A stretch of 64,000 nucleotides of DNA, taken from contig NZ_AEDD01000002.1 in assembly GCF_000179615.1 (NCBI RefSeq), positions 310,001-374,000 of the forward strand, given 5' to 3'. Within the stretch, counting starts at the first letter, position 1. Each line of letters starts with the position of its first letter. The position numbers and the translations under genes are program-made. Below, piece after piece: positions 14,967 through 26,066 of the stretch. This DNA is from Paenibacillus curdlanolyticus YK9 (GTDB lineage: Bacteria; Bacillota; Bacilli; Paenibacillales; Paenibacillaceae). A model generated the notes under the pieces. The model worked only from the letters and a program-made list of their open reading frames with translations, was not told where the DNA came from and did not search any database.

Positions 14967-15500
14967 ATGTCCATTACGTACGAGTCTAATTTCGGGTTCG
15001 GGTTTAACATTACGCTCGGTTTGGGTCAAGACAACAAGGCCGTCAACATCACGGCTGAAGACATTAGCGATATTAAGACGAAAGGTTTGCATTTTGAGCT
15101 TCCTCCAGAAACAGAGGTCGCGCTGGGCAGCCTTACAGAGCTTATCACTTGGTTAAACGGGCAATTAAAAAAGATCGGCGTAGACATTACGCTTCCTGCA
15201 GCCGCATCGTCGGACTGGCCGGAAGCGATTAAGGACATTTTTGACGGCATTCTGAATACAAAAGTGACGGTTACGCGACTGTCCATCGATCAAGATCCAC
15301 AAGATGCGGACGGCAACTATCCGCCGATTCGGTTGGGCTTGGCCGTTACGGGACAAGCTGTCGATCCTAAGGATCCTTCCACGCCTAAGCCGATCCCGCT
15401 CATTAGCGGCTTATTCAGCGTCATTGGCGGCGGCATTTCGCTGGATCGCAAATACACGAAATCAGAGGATACGAACGAGAATCCTCCGAACACACCATAA
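14967..15500 (+). CDS. hypothetical beta-rich protein (cluster protein 1)
   Basis: The 177-aa product has an ATG 9 nt after AAGGGAG. It is beta-rich with an amphipathic helix (ALGSLTELITWLNGQLKKIG). Its centre (WPEAIKDIFDGILNTKVTVT, then DADGNYPPIRLGLAVTG) parallels the middle of the 747-aa protein downstream (IVSDWIKGLTKTSLTPKL, then TPDGKMQVPLKLVYSI), suggesting a shared domain. There is no signal peptide. A hairpin separates it from the 747-aa gene, so partial read-through could tie it to that operon. Function unknown. Confidence 0.65.
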   Translation: MSITYESNFGFGFNITLGLGQDNKAVNITAEDISDIKTKGLHFELPPETEVALGSLTELITWLNGQLKKIGVDITLPAAASSDWPEAIKDIFDGILNTKVTVTRLSIDQDPQDADGNYPPIRLGLAVTGQAVDPKDPSTPKPIPLISGLFSVIGGGISLDRKYTKSEDTNENPPNTP

Positions 15501-15524
15501 TCGCTTCGTTCCAACTCGTAACGC

Positions 15525-15569
15525 GGGCGGCCTTCGCTATGCACCATGTTGGCAGGCCGTCCTTTTTTG
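15525..15569 (+). terminator. terminator or attenuator hairpin
   Basis: GGGCGGCCT / AGGCCGTCC (one mismatch) is followed by TTTTTTG. It lies 30 bp before the next start codon and could lower expression of the downstream operon relative to the 177-aa protein. Confidence 0.7.
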
Positions 15570-15599
15570 TTATCGTGAATGGGTTAGGGGAAATAGGAC

Positions 15600-17843
15600 A
15601 TGAAGTATCAATCCAGTACTGAAGGCGTCTTCTATCTATTCAGCACCATGCAGTTCGACGTAGGGATGCCCGTCCGCCTGTACGGGGCGATTCGAGTCAC
15701 GACTTCCGCAGATTTATATTTCGTGTTATCCAAACATTTGCCGTACGATCCGAAGCTGGCGCCAAGTGGCGAAATGACCACGTCCATTACGAATCCGCTC
15801 GGCTTGAACGGCGTCGTGCTCGAACAGCTCGACGTCACTTCTCATATTTACAAAGATGCGAATCAGCACATGACCGCGGACACCTCATTGCAAGCTTCCG
15901 CGCGATTTGTGAATTTGCCAGGCTTCAATTTGTCAGGGGGCATCGTCTTCGAGAAGGCGTCTCCGCGGCTCGCAATTATCCAGTTAACCGCCAATCCCGC
16001 CTTAACATTAACCCAATTCATCACGCGAGTGATCGGGGGCGAGTGGGACTGGGTGGACAGCGTCACCGATCAATTCGCCTTTCAGAAAGGCATGTTTTAC
16101 GCGCTTTCGGCTCCGCCGGATGCGCCGACGGATTACAGCTACAAGTATGTTGATGCCAACCAGTCCGCTAACAACGTAACTTGTTATCCGGGTTACCACG
16201 CGGACGCGATTTTGCGCATATTCGGCAAGTACGATTTTCGGATTAGCCTTGGGGTTACGGGCAAAACGATTTTCTTGGAAACGATAAGCTGTTCCAGCTT
16301 TGATTTTGATTTCATCACCTTAACCAATACAAATTTGAAAATAAGCACACAGCCTAATCATAAATACATCACGATCGGCACCGATGTCATCATCCTGAAC
16401 ACCTCCGTGAAGGGCACCGTCAATGCTGGTTACGATCTGACGCAAAGCGCATTCGTCGGAAATGTAAACGTCGATCTCGGCAGTATAGACTTGCCTACTG
16501 ACAGCGGGACGAGCTCGAAAGAGGTGACGCTCGGCGTCGAATTCACATGGACCAAAGGTTCCGGGTCCGGGAGCGGATTCAAGATTACGAAAATCAGCGG
16601 GCTGCCTGTCAATTCCCTCGATTGGGTTCAGAAATATACGGAAGTCTTAAATATGGGCGGCGGATGCGCCAAAATCGTCTCCGACTGGATCAAAGGGCTG
16701 ACGAAAACCTCGTTGACTCCGAAGCTGAACGGCAGTCCTTCCAAGACGCCAGACGGGAAAATGCAAGTTCCGCTGAAGCTTGTGTATTCCATTAACGTTG
16801 CGGAGCATACGATTGCGTCGAATGAAATTTTGTTTACGCCCGTATTCGTTATTCCTAAAGGTGTCAAACATTTGCCCATCGCCATCTGGGAATCGATCGT
16901 GGATAGCGCAGGTTCGCTCATTCCGCAAATTTTGAGCCAGCCCGATACGTACAAAGCTATCGCGGAATATGCCGCGCTGCAAGGCGGGGCGAGAGCGGCA
17001 GCCCGGTTTATTTGCCGCGCGCTGGAGAAGGGAATTCAAAGCGTAGCCAAAGCGCTTGCAGAAGAATTCGCGTCGCTGGTAGCCGCCGCCACGCTAGCGG
17101 AAGCGGTAGAGCTCGCTGCGGCACTGGCGGCTGTTGCCACGCTCGGCATTCCCGTTCTCATAGCAGGCTTGGCTGCTTTATTTGCCTCGCTCTGGGATTG
17201 GTTAACCGGCGAAGACAAGAAGAAAAAGAGAGAAGCGGAGGAACAGTTACAAGCTGCACGAGACAAAATAATGAGCGCGCTGAACATCATTTTCAACAAA
17301 ATCAATGATATTCAAGCAATGATCCAAATTCAGACGCTCGGCGTCTCCCTCGACGCTCAGTCCAATTACAACGCCGCATGGACGTTGAATGGAAGCGTTG
17401 TGGACCGGCTTGGTACGGGAGCGGTGCTGTTGTACTCGTTCAACCTGCTGCAAGGAACGCCGGGATCGCAAGCCGACGCATGGCCCGGCACCAGCGTAAA
17501 AGTATTGACGACTGATCAAACGGCTTATCAGATCCCGCTTCAGCAAATACCAAACGCCGAGCAGTATCAGCTTAATGCATCCGTCGTGTCTACGGTGAAA
17601 GGGCTTACCTACCTGTATGATAATACTAGACATCAGCTAGAGGACGCCATCAATCAGCTTGCAAGCATCGACAACGGCAAAGCCAAGCAATACGCTTCAG
17701 AGCTGAGCGTTAAGATGAACCAGCTTGCGGCCTACAACACGTCGGGAATCACGTCGAATCCGGTATATGCGCATCTCAGCATGCCGTCGTACTTGCAAAT
17801 TGGACAAGGCATTGTCGGCGTCAATACGAGACTGAAAGGCTAG
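15600..17843 (+). CDS. large hypothetical protein with hydrophobic Ala-rich segment (cluster protein 2)
   Basis: I do not recognise a family for this 747-aa protein. Residues ~1-450 look beta-rich with many aromatic and Thr/Ser residues (YGAIRVTTSADLYFVLSKHL, KYITIGTDVIILNTSVKGTV). Residues ~460-545 switch to helices, including a long Ala/Leu/Val stretch (AVELAAALAAVATLGIPVLI, AGLAALFASLWDWL) long enough to cross a membrane as a hairpin, then a charged coil (KKKKREAEEQLQAARDK). Residues ~570-747 are mixed alpha/beta. There is no Sec signal peptide. It opens a unit with the fibre-like and kelch genes (49-bp gap, then ATGA overlap). The architecture recalls pore-forming or membrane-inserting effectors, but that is inference only. 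Confidence 0.6.
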   Translation: MKYQSSTEGVFYLFSTMQFDVGMPVRLYGAIRVTTSADLYFVLSKHLPYDPKLAPSGEMTTSITNPLGLNGVVLEQLDVTSHIYKDANQHMTADTSLQASARFVNLPGFNLSGGIVFEKASPRLAIIQLTANPALTLTQFITRVIGGEWDWVDSVTDQFAFQKGMFYALSAPPDAPTDYSYKYVDANQSANNVTCYPGYHADAILRIFGKYDFRISLGVTGKTIFLETISCSSFDFDFITLTNTNLKISTQPNHKYITIGTDVIILNTSVKGTVNAGYDLTQSAFVGNVNVDLGSIDLPTDSGTSSKEVTLGVEFTWTKGSGSGSGFKITKISGLPVNSLDWVQKYTEVLNMGGGCAKIVSDWIKGLTKTSLTPKLNGSPSKTPDGKMQVPLKLVYSINVAEHTIASNEILFTPVFVIPKGVKHLPIAIWESIVDSAGSLIPQILSQPDTYKAIAEYAALQGGARAAARFICRALEKGIQSVAKALAEEFASLVAAATLAEAVELAAALAAVATLGIPVLIAGLAALFASLWDWLTGEDKKKKREAEEQLQAARDKIMSALNIIFNKINDIQAMIQIQTLGVSLDAQSNYNAAWTLNGSVVDRLGTGAVLLYSFNLLQGTPGSQADAWPGTSVKVLTTDQTAYQIPLQQIPNAEQYQLNASVVSTVKGLTYLYDNTRHQLEDAINQLASIDNGKAKQYASELSVKMNQLAAYNTSGITSNPVYAHLSMPSYLQIGQGIVGVNTRLKG

Positions 17844-17891
17844 CATAGATGCAATTCCACTCGGGAAAGGGTCACGAAAGGATATGAGGAC

Positions 17892-19910
17892 ATGGCGAAC
17901 AACGTGATTCCAACGATGCTCAAACAAAGATATTACGCGAACCAACTGCTGAACGTTGAAGATTTCAACAGAGAGAGAGATTTCCACATCGCCGGCCGTG
18001 AGCTGCTCTCGCGCTTTTTCGTACAAAATGGCATACTGCAAGGGCTTGACGTTTCCCAAGGCAGTCAGAACAACATACTCATTTCTCCGGGAGCGGCCAT
18101 CGACGAGCGGGGAAGCTTGATCCTACTCACGGATCGCGCGCAGCTGGCGGGCAATATGGTTCTCGCGCAATCCGGAAGCGTGTCGATCGATCTTAGCGAG
18201 GCTGCCTATGCCAACAAAATCTGGCTGCTCGTTATCCAATCCCATGATGCGCAGGTCGCCGATCATGCATTGCAATCCTGCCCGATTTTGACGCTGCTCG
18301 ATACGTCGAGCGCGACGCCAGACAGCACGCAAATTCCGTTGTCCCAAATAACCGTTACCTCTACTGGCACAGCGCCTGACATTATCACAATCACGATTAG
18401 ACTCGACGAAAGCGTACGGCAAGCTTCGAGCCTGCAAGCGGGTCGCATGCCCGAGCTGTCGGCCTCGCAAATTCCTGCGCTGGACGCGAGCAAAATGACT
18501 TCCGGCGTGCTAGACGCCGCTCGCATTCCTGTACTTGACGTGAATAAGATGACTGCCGGCGCACTGGATGTCAATCGAATTCCCGCATTGGATGCAAGCA
18601 AGATCGCTTCTGGCGTACTGGACGCCGCTTGCATTCCCGCATTGGATGCGAATAAGATCGCTTCTGGCCTATTAGATGCCGCTCAAGTTCCAACGTTGGA
18701 CGCGAGCAAAATCGCAACGGGGACGCTCGATATTGGCCGACTGCCTAGCATTCCCGCTTCTCAGATTACGGATTTGCCAACCTCGGAGCTGATCACCTAT
18801 TGGGCGGCCAATGCAGCAATATACAGCAACGGCGGAGCGTTCGCCGCGTCTCCCTTAGCTGCCGGCGAACGGGCTTGCGTGATCGGGCTGCTCAAAATCG
18901 TGTCCGATCAAGGCAGCACGTATTTCAGCATGGGAATGGGCTTTCCAAGCACAGTCGTCAGCTTCGCTTCTGATCAGATGTCCAAGAGCGCAATGTCCTT
19001 TCATGTCTATTCCGATCGAACGAGATATAACTTGTCACTGGAGGGAGGGGAGGCAGGAGAAACGGCGACATCCGTGCAATTCGTCGGGCTGGATGCTTCT
19101 CTCTGCTTCTCGCTTCTCATTCCGGAGAGTGAGCTTCCTGAAGAATGCCAAGGTAAAATATGGAGCTTAGTTACGTTCGGTATGCAAAAGGTGTCTGCCG
19201 CTGAATCTGTATCGCCAGTCGGCATCACGGATATTATCCGAAACATCCGAGACGCGATATCACCGTTTTCGTACATCGCGCACGCCTTCCCTAGCAATGT
19301 CGGCGCACTGAATGCTGGTCTGGCGCAACGGCTGAAGGCTGCTGGTCAATCGGCACAGCAAGCTGCTCCAGTGCTCGCAGGCCATGATCCGCAGCAAACG
19401 GCTCACAGCACGGACGCATTCCTGAAGACGTTGACGCAGGTGTTCCCGGAAACGACGAGCGCGCCTTCGCAAGTGGCTTGGTCTTTAAGCGCAGCTAACG
19501 TACCGCCCGCTCAAGCCAGCTCGGCGATCGGCGCTTTCTATTTAGACAAAATCACCATGAGCGATTTTTTGCGGTTCATGGCAGGCGCCTATCCAATTCC
19601 TGCAGTGACGGCTCGGATCACCGAGCTTCAACTAGCGGGAAGTAAAGCCGCAGACGCGGCTCTCCCAATCAAGCAAAGCAATCCACAATTCAATGCGCTG
19701 CCCGATCAACTAGGCGTCGTCTTACGCGTTCACTTCGACGAAACGTCGAACACGCCTCCTTTGATGGCGCACGCGCTACACGCTGCGGAGTACACCAAGG
19801 ACGAGGTGCAATCGGCGCTCGCCTTACTATTTCCGACTACGCCCAATGAAACGTTAGTTGACGTCGTGAGTTCGGAATACGATACGCAAGGAGGGGAGAT
19901 TCGTCAATGA
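17892..19910 (+). CDS. fibre-like protein: baseplate-type N-terminus, 18-residue shaft repeats, helical C-terminus (cluster protein 3)
   Basis: The 672-aa protein starts with a segment (KQRYYANQLLNVEDFNRERD, then NILISPGAAIDERGSLILL) like N-terminal domains of phage and contractile-particle tail or baseplate proteins. Residues 196-285 are five 18-residue repeats of type LDASKIxSGxLDAARIP, the pattern of trimeric beta-helical fibre shafts. A beta-rich domain (~310-430) follows, then an Ala-rich helical region with repeated short helix pairs up to KDEVQSALALLFP. There is no signal peptide. Its stop overlaps the next start (ATGA). Release by lysis, assembly on a particle, or a spore-surface role are all possible. 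Confidence 0.65.
   Translation: MANNVIPTMLKQRYYANQLLNVEDFNRERDFHIAGRELLSRFFVQNGILQGLDVSQGSQNNILISPGAAIDERGSLILLTDRAQLAGNMVLAQSGSVSIDLSEAAYANKIWLLVIQSHDAQVADHALQSCPILTLLDTSSATPDSTQIPLSQITVTSTGTAPDIITITIRLDESVRQASSLQAGRMPELSASQIPALDASKMTSGVLDAARIPVLDVNKMTAGALDVNRIPALDASKIASGVLDAACIPALDANKIASGLLDAAQVPTLDASKIATGTLDIGRLPSIPASQITDLPTSELITYWAANAAIYSNGGAFAASPLAAGERACVIGLLKIVSDQGSTYFSMGMGFPSTVVSFASDQMSKSAMSFHVYSDRTRYNLSLEGGEAGETATSVQFVGLDASLCFSLLIPESELPEECQGKIWSLVTFGMQKVSAAESVSPVGITDIIRNIRDAISPFSYIAHAFPSNVGALNAGLAQRLKAAGQSAQQAAPVLAGHDPQQTAHSTDAFLKTLTQVFPETTSAPSQVAWSLSAANVPPAQASSAIGAFYLDKITMSDFLRFMAGAYPIPAVTARITELQLAGSKAADAALPIKQSNPQFNALPDQLGVVLRVHFDETSNTPPLMAHALHAAEYTKDEVQSALALLFPTTPNETLVDVVSSEYDTQGGEIRQ
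18477..18746 (+). repeat. five tandem 54-bp coding repeats (fibre shaft)
   Basis: Five units of exactly 54 bp encode 18-residue repeats with invariant LD at positions 2-3, K at 6, G at 10, LD at 12-13 and P at 18. Codons differ between copies, so the array is old and maintained at protein level. Unit 3 carries a Cys in place of Arg at position 16. Confidence 0.9.
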
Positions 19911-22000
19911 CGGATGCCCAAGTGACAGTAGACAATGTTGTTCTAAGCAGCGCCTATCAAGCCTGGATGCTTCGCCTGGCATTCCCGACAGCTTCGGCAG
20001 TTGAGATTGCGCAAGAGATCAAGTCTATTTATTCTGTATTAACCGCAGCTCAAGTGGCGCAATGGATTAAATATGGGGCTCCGACTCCGGTATTTCCGGA
20101 TATGAGCGCGCTTGATATCGGCACGCTGCTGCTGCAGCCGAGTTTATATCCCGACACGACAGCGGATCAGATGCAGCTCGCGCTGCAATCCGTCGGTTTT
20201 GACGTTAATGAGGTTCAGGATGCTATCATTCAGTTGTACGTTCCGCCGAAGATCGTTATCGATCCCCCGACGGGCTTGACGGTATCCTGCGATTATTCGT
20301 CTGGCGCGCTAAGCGCCTCGTGGCAGGCGGCCGTACTGCCTGCGCCGTTGCAAGGCAAAGAGGCTGTTTATAACGTCGCTTTATTCACCGTGCAAGATCA
20401 GCAAACTGCTATTTGCAACGTAACGAATGTGACGGGGACAAGCTCGCTGCTTTCGTTAAGCGGCGGCCAGCCGTTGGTGAGCAATCAGCAATACGTTGCC
20501 AGAATCCAGACGGTTGTCGACTCGCTCCAAAGCGAATGGAGCGCAGCTTCGGCTCCCGTAACCTATGTGATGATCGCCGCTCCTCAGCAGTTTGATATGC
20601 TAGTCGGCGATTCGTCCACGATTATCCTGCATTGGACCCCCTTGAACGGGGCGGCAGACATGAATTTCATCGCGCTTGACGCTCAAAACGATATGCCGTT
20701 AACCCCACAGCCACCGTTCTATTTCGGGGGCGGCGGCAATCAGGTTAAAGTGGATCTTCGGAGTATCTCGCCCGACGTGATTACGAAATTTCAAATCCGA
20801 GGGTTATTTAAACTTCCCACTTCCGATGTCCTTCTGCCGGGACCGTGGAGCAACGCCGTCACGTTCGCAAGAAGTCCGGGAAAACCGCAAAACCTTTCCT
20901 GCGCGCTTAATAACAATCAATTTGACGTCACATGGCAGATGAATAGTTTAGGAATTACCAGCTACATTGTCAGTTTGTTGGATGCCAGCAGCGCTCTCGT
21001 TTGGGAGCAGCAGACGAACAAGCAATCCTTATCCATTTCGATAGACGCTGTTCCTGCAAATGCGAAGCAGCTTCAAGTTGCGGCTAGCTCTTATAAGGTT
21101 AGGGGCGAAAGTGCACAGATTCCGTTCAATCGGCAATCGGCCGGCTGGTATCAAGCAGCGGCGCAAACCCAGCTTCGATCGATGAATATTCCGGTCGCAT
21201 TGAGCAATAACGGCAAAATGTGGGCATACGCAGGCCAATATCAGAACAGCGTGTATAGCTCAAGCGATGGGGTAAGCTGGACATGCGTCACTCGAGAAGC
21301 GCCTTGGGCAGGTCGGCGCAGCTCGGCAGGCGTATCATTCATGGGCGCGATCTGGTTATTCGGCGGGGATACGGTCAATGGCGATGCGAACGACGTATGG
21401 GTTTCTCCTGATGGCGTCAACTGGAAATGTGCGACGCCTAATGCGCCTTGGGGGCCTCGCAACGGGCTTTGTGCCGTCGTCTTCCAAAATCGAATGTGGG
21501 TATTCGGCGGCAGGGATCATCAAGGAAACACTTATAATGATGTGTGGGCATCGGATAACGGTGCCCATTGGGAGCTGATTACTCCGCAAGCTGGCTGGAG
21601 TCCGCGAGATGCCGCGGCAGCTGTCGTCTATCAAAATCAGATTTATATGATTGGCGGCTCCAGATCCGGCAGCAGTTTGCAGGAGGTATGGTCAACCGAT
21701 AACGGAAGGGATTGGAAACCCCTTGCAAACGGGAATGTCCCATGGCTCTCGCGATTCGATTCAAAAGCCGTCGTGCTAGGTACGAATCTATATTTGATCG
21801 GCGGAACGAATTCGCAAGTAAGAGGTCTCAGCGACATGTGGGTGACCCAAGACGGAAGCCGTTGGGAAGCCGTAACGCAACAAGCACCTTGGGGGGCAAG
21901 AATTCAGCAGGGAGTCACAGTCTTTCATGATCGAATCTATTTGCTCGGTGGCGCTGTGAACTTAATCTCAGACAGCTCGGTGTGGTATTACACGCAATAG
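19907..22000 (+). CDS. FN3-like plus kelch beta-propeller protein (cluster protein 4)
   Basis: The 697-aa protein overlaps the fibre-like gene by ATGA. Residues ~15-105 are short helix-pair repeats (AEIAQEIKSIYS-like, DQMQLALQSVGFDVNEVQD) resembling the C-terminus of the fibre-like protein. Residues ~115-415 are FN3/Ig-like beta domains. Residues ~430-697 form about five kelch blades of ~52 residues, each with a hydrophobic strand, GG, a W-x-S-x-DG turn and a W (for example MWVFGGRDHQGNTYNDVW). There is no signal peptide or anchor. A ligand-binding or adhesive tip is the simplest guess. A strong terminator ends the unit. Confidence 0.75.
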   Translation: MTDAQVTVDNVVLSSAYQAWMLRLAFPTASAVEIAQEIKSIYSVLTAAQVAQWIKYGAPTPVFPDMSALDIGTLLLQPSLYPDTTADQMQLALQSVGFDVNEVQDAIIQLYVPPKIVIDPPTGLTVSCDYSSGALSASWQAAVLPAPLQGKEAVYNVALFTVQDQQTAICNVTNVTGTSSLLSLSGGQPLVSNQQYVARIQTVVDSLQSEWSAASAPVTYVMIAAPQQFDMLVGDSSTIILHWTPLNGAADMNFIALDAQNDMPLTPQPPFYFGGGGNQVKVDLRSISPDVITKFQIRGLFKLPTSDVLLPGPWSNAVTFARSPGKPQNLSCALNNNQFDVTWQMNSLGITSYIVSLLDASSALVWEQQTNKQSLSISIDAVPANAKQLQVAASSYKVRGESAQIPFNRQSAGWYQAAAQTQLRSMNIPVALSNNGKMWAYAGQYQNSVYSSSDGVSWTCVTREAPWAGRRSSAGVSFMGAIWLFGGDTVNGDANDVWVSPDGVNWKCATPNAPWGPRNGLCAVVFQNRMWVFGGRDHQGNTYNDVWASDNGAHWELITPQAGWSPRDAAAAVVYQNQIYMIGGSRSGSSLQEVWSTDNGRDWKPLANGNVPWLSRFDSKAVVLGTNLYLIGGTNSQVRGLSDMWVTQDGSRWEAVTQQAPWGARIQQGVTVFHDRIYLLGGAVNLISDSSVWYYTQ

Positions 22001-22048
22001 AAACAAAAGCAGCGTCCAACATGGGTTGGCGCTGCTTTTGTTTTTTTA
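22001..22048 (+). terminator. strong terminator ending the fibre/kelch operon
   Basis: A 17-bp stem (ACAAAAGCAGCG plus CCAAC, one T bulge) with a short loop is followed by seven T. Confidence 0.92.
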
Positions 22049-22116
22049 ATACTAGGAGTCCGATGCTAGCGGAAAATGAAAAAAAACCTGGGCAACTGCG
22101 CCAGATTCATAATAAA

Positions 22117-22145
22117 TTGCACTTAAAATGACATGATGCTATAAT
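22117..22145 (+). promoter_or_regulatory. sigma-A promoter of rph
   Basis: TTGCAC (22117-22122), 17 bp, TATAAT (22140-22145). The start codon lies ~115 bp downstream, leaving a long leader in which a regulatory element could sit. I could not identify the rifamycin-associated element by eye. Confidence 0.7.
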
Positions 22146-22216
22146 CAGATTACGTCTGTAACTTTAAAAAGACATAGTAAGTTCATCTTATATTTTAATT
22201 GTAACATGCTGGTTAG

Positions 22217-24856
<2,640 letters not shown>

Positions 24857-24900
24857 TGGATGCACTGGCGCGCATTGTCATTGTTGACATGCGCCTACGC

Positions 24901-24955
24901 CAACAGCGGCAGTCTAGGACGTTAGAGCTCAGTCCAAGATCGCCGCTGTTTTTTA
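24901..24955 (+). terminator. terminator of rph
   Basis: AACAGCGGC / GCCGCTGTT stem with a ~30-nt loop, then TTTTTT. Confidence 0.7.
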
Positions 24956-24960
24956 AGTTT

Positions 24961-25878
24961 TTAACTGATCTCGAACGCTTCCGGCACGGGCATATTGTGT
25001 AAGGATTTAATATCTTGAAGCGGAGGAAGCCCGAAGTGTCGGCGGTATTCCCGGCTGAATTGAGCGGGGCTGTCGTATCCGACTTCCAGTGCGGCGACCG
25101 TCGCGTTGGCGGAGCCGTTAAGCATCAGGCGTCTTGCTTCTTGAAGACGGAGCTGTTTTTGAAATTGCAGAGGAGCCATCGTCGTGACCGCTTTGAATTT
25201 GTGATGAAGTCCAGATACGCTCATGTTGGACGATTTCGCAACCTCTTCGATCGTAAAGGGTCTGTTGAAATTCCGCTTAATCCATTCAATCGCTTTGCCA
25301 ATCCCCTCGTTCTGCTGGTCCATGAAGACCCGTTGCACAAACAAGTGCCCGAAATCTCCTGTAAGCAACCGGAAAATCATCTCGCGCTTAATAAGCGTTG
25401 CTAGAAAGCGAATCTCCGCTTCGGGTTTGCCCCTCAGCTCTAATAGTCGAATGAATAAGAGCTGCAGGTGTTCATCAGATTTGCCTACATAGGCGCCAGT
25501 GCCGAGCATTCGATTAGGCGGCTTCACATGGATTGCAGCTTCTGCCATGACTAAGGCGATTTCTTGTGCCGTTAATTCGATGCGCAAGCCGATATACGGC
25601 GAATCATGCGTAGCGCCGACGACTTGACCAGAAACCGGAATATCGAACAATGAGACCAAATAATCGCCCACACCATAATAGATGATGTCTTGTCCAAGAT
25701 GGAGCTTCTTAGTGCCTTGTAGAATCATGCAAAAAGAAGGCGTGAGGACGCCTGGCATCATCGATGTAGGCTGATTGCGCCGAACTAACGAAAAGAAGGA
25801 CACATCCGTATCGGTTCGTCCTTCCGCAAGATGAAGAGAGTCAACCATTGTGAGTAGTCGATCCAAATTCGTTTGCAA
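24961..25878 (-). CDS. AraC-family regulator with AraC_N-type sensor domain
   Basis: The 305-aa protein begins with TTG preceded by GGGGAGA. The N-terminal cupin-like domain (FFSLVRRNQPTSMMPGVLTP, YYGVGDYLVSLFDIPVSGQV) is the one found in AraC_N proteins. The C-terminal ~100 residues carry two HTH motifs (IEEVAKSSNMSVSGLHHKFK; NATVAALEVGYDSPAQFSRE). It is divergent from an MFS exporter gene, its probable target. Ligand unknown. Confidence 0.9.
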   Translation of the reverse strand: MQTNLDRLLTMVDSLHLAEGRTDTDVSFFSLVRRNQPTSMMPGVLTPSFCMILQGTKKLHLGQDIIYYGVGDYLVSLFDIPVSGQVVGATHDSPYIGLRIELTAQEIALVMAEAAIHVKPPNRMLGTGAYVGKSDEHLQLLFIRLLELRGKPEAEIRFLATLIKREMIFRLLTGDFGHLFVQRVFMDQQNEGIGKAIEWIKRNFNRPFTIEEVAKSSNMSVSGLHHKFKAVTTMAPLQFQKQLRLQEARRLMLNGSANATVAALEVGYDSPAQFSREYRRHFGLPPLQDIKSLHNMPVPEAFEIS

Positions 25879-26066
25879 GGAAATCTCCCCCCGTTCTTAT
25901 TGTGATGCTACAATTATACACCTTTCCCCAAAGAGCGCCAACCAATCGACCACAAGATCAAAACTCCGGTTTTGCAGTATCGTGCAAGTTTAAAGCAGGA
26001 ACGATCTTTTTCGTGATAGCGATTCATGCCAAACTATCGTTAGAACACGAAAGGGAGGTTACACGC

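Noticed and set aside
14843-14989. 48-codon basic frame (MNKVLFRSTKRRFRTTYAAR) before the 177-aa gene
   Set aside because: It has only a weak GGGGTG upstream and overlaps the start of the well-supported 177-aa gene in another frame. The composition looks accidental. It may still be a leader peptide.
18477-18746. 54-bp repeats considered as a CRISPR-like or minisatellite array
   Set aside because: Units are contiguous without spacers, in frame, and conserved at protein rather than DNA level, so they are fibre-shaft coding repeats.
14142-22000. prophage or complete extracellular contractile injection system
   Set aside because: Apart from the fibre-like protein there is no sheath, tube, baseplate, terminase, capsid, holin or integrase gene in the window.
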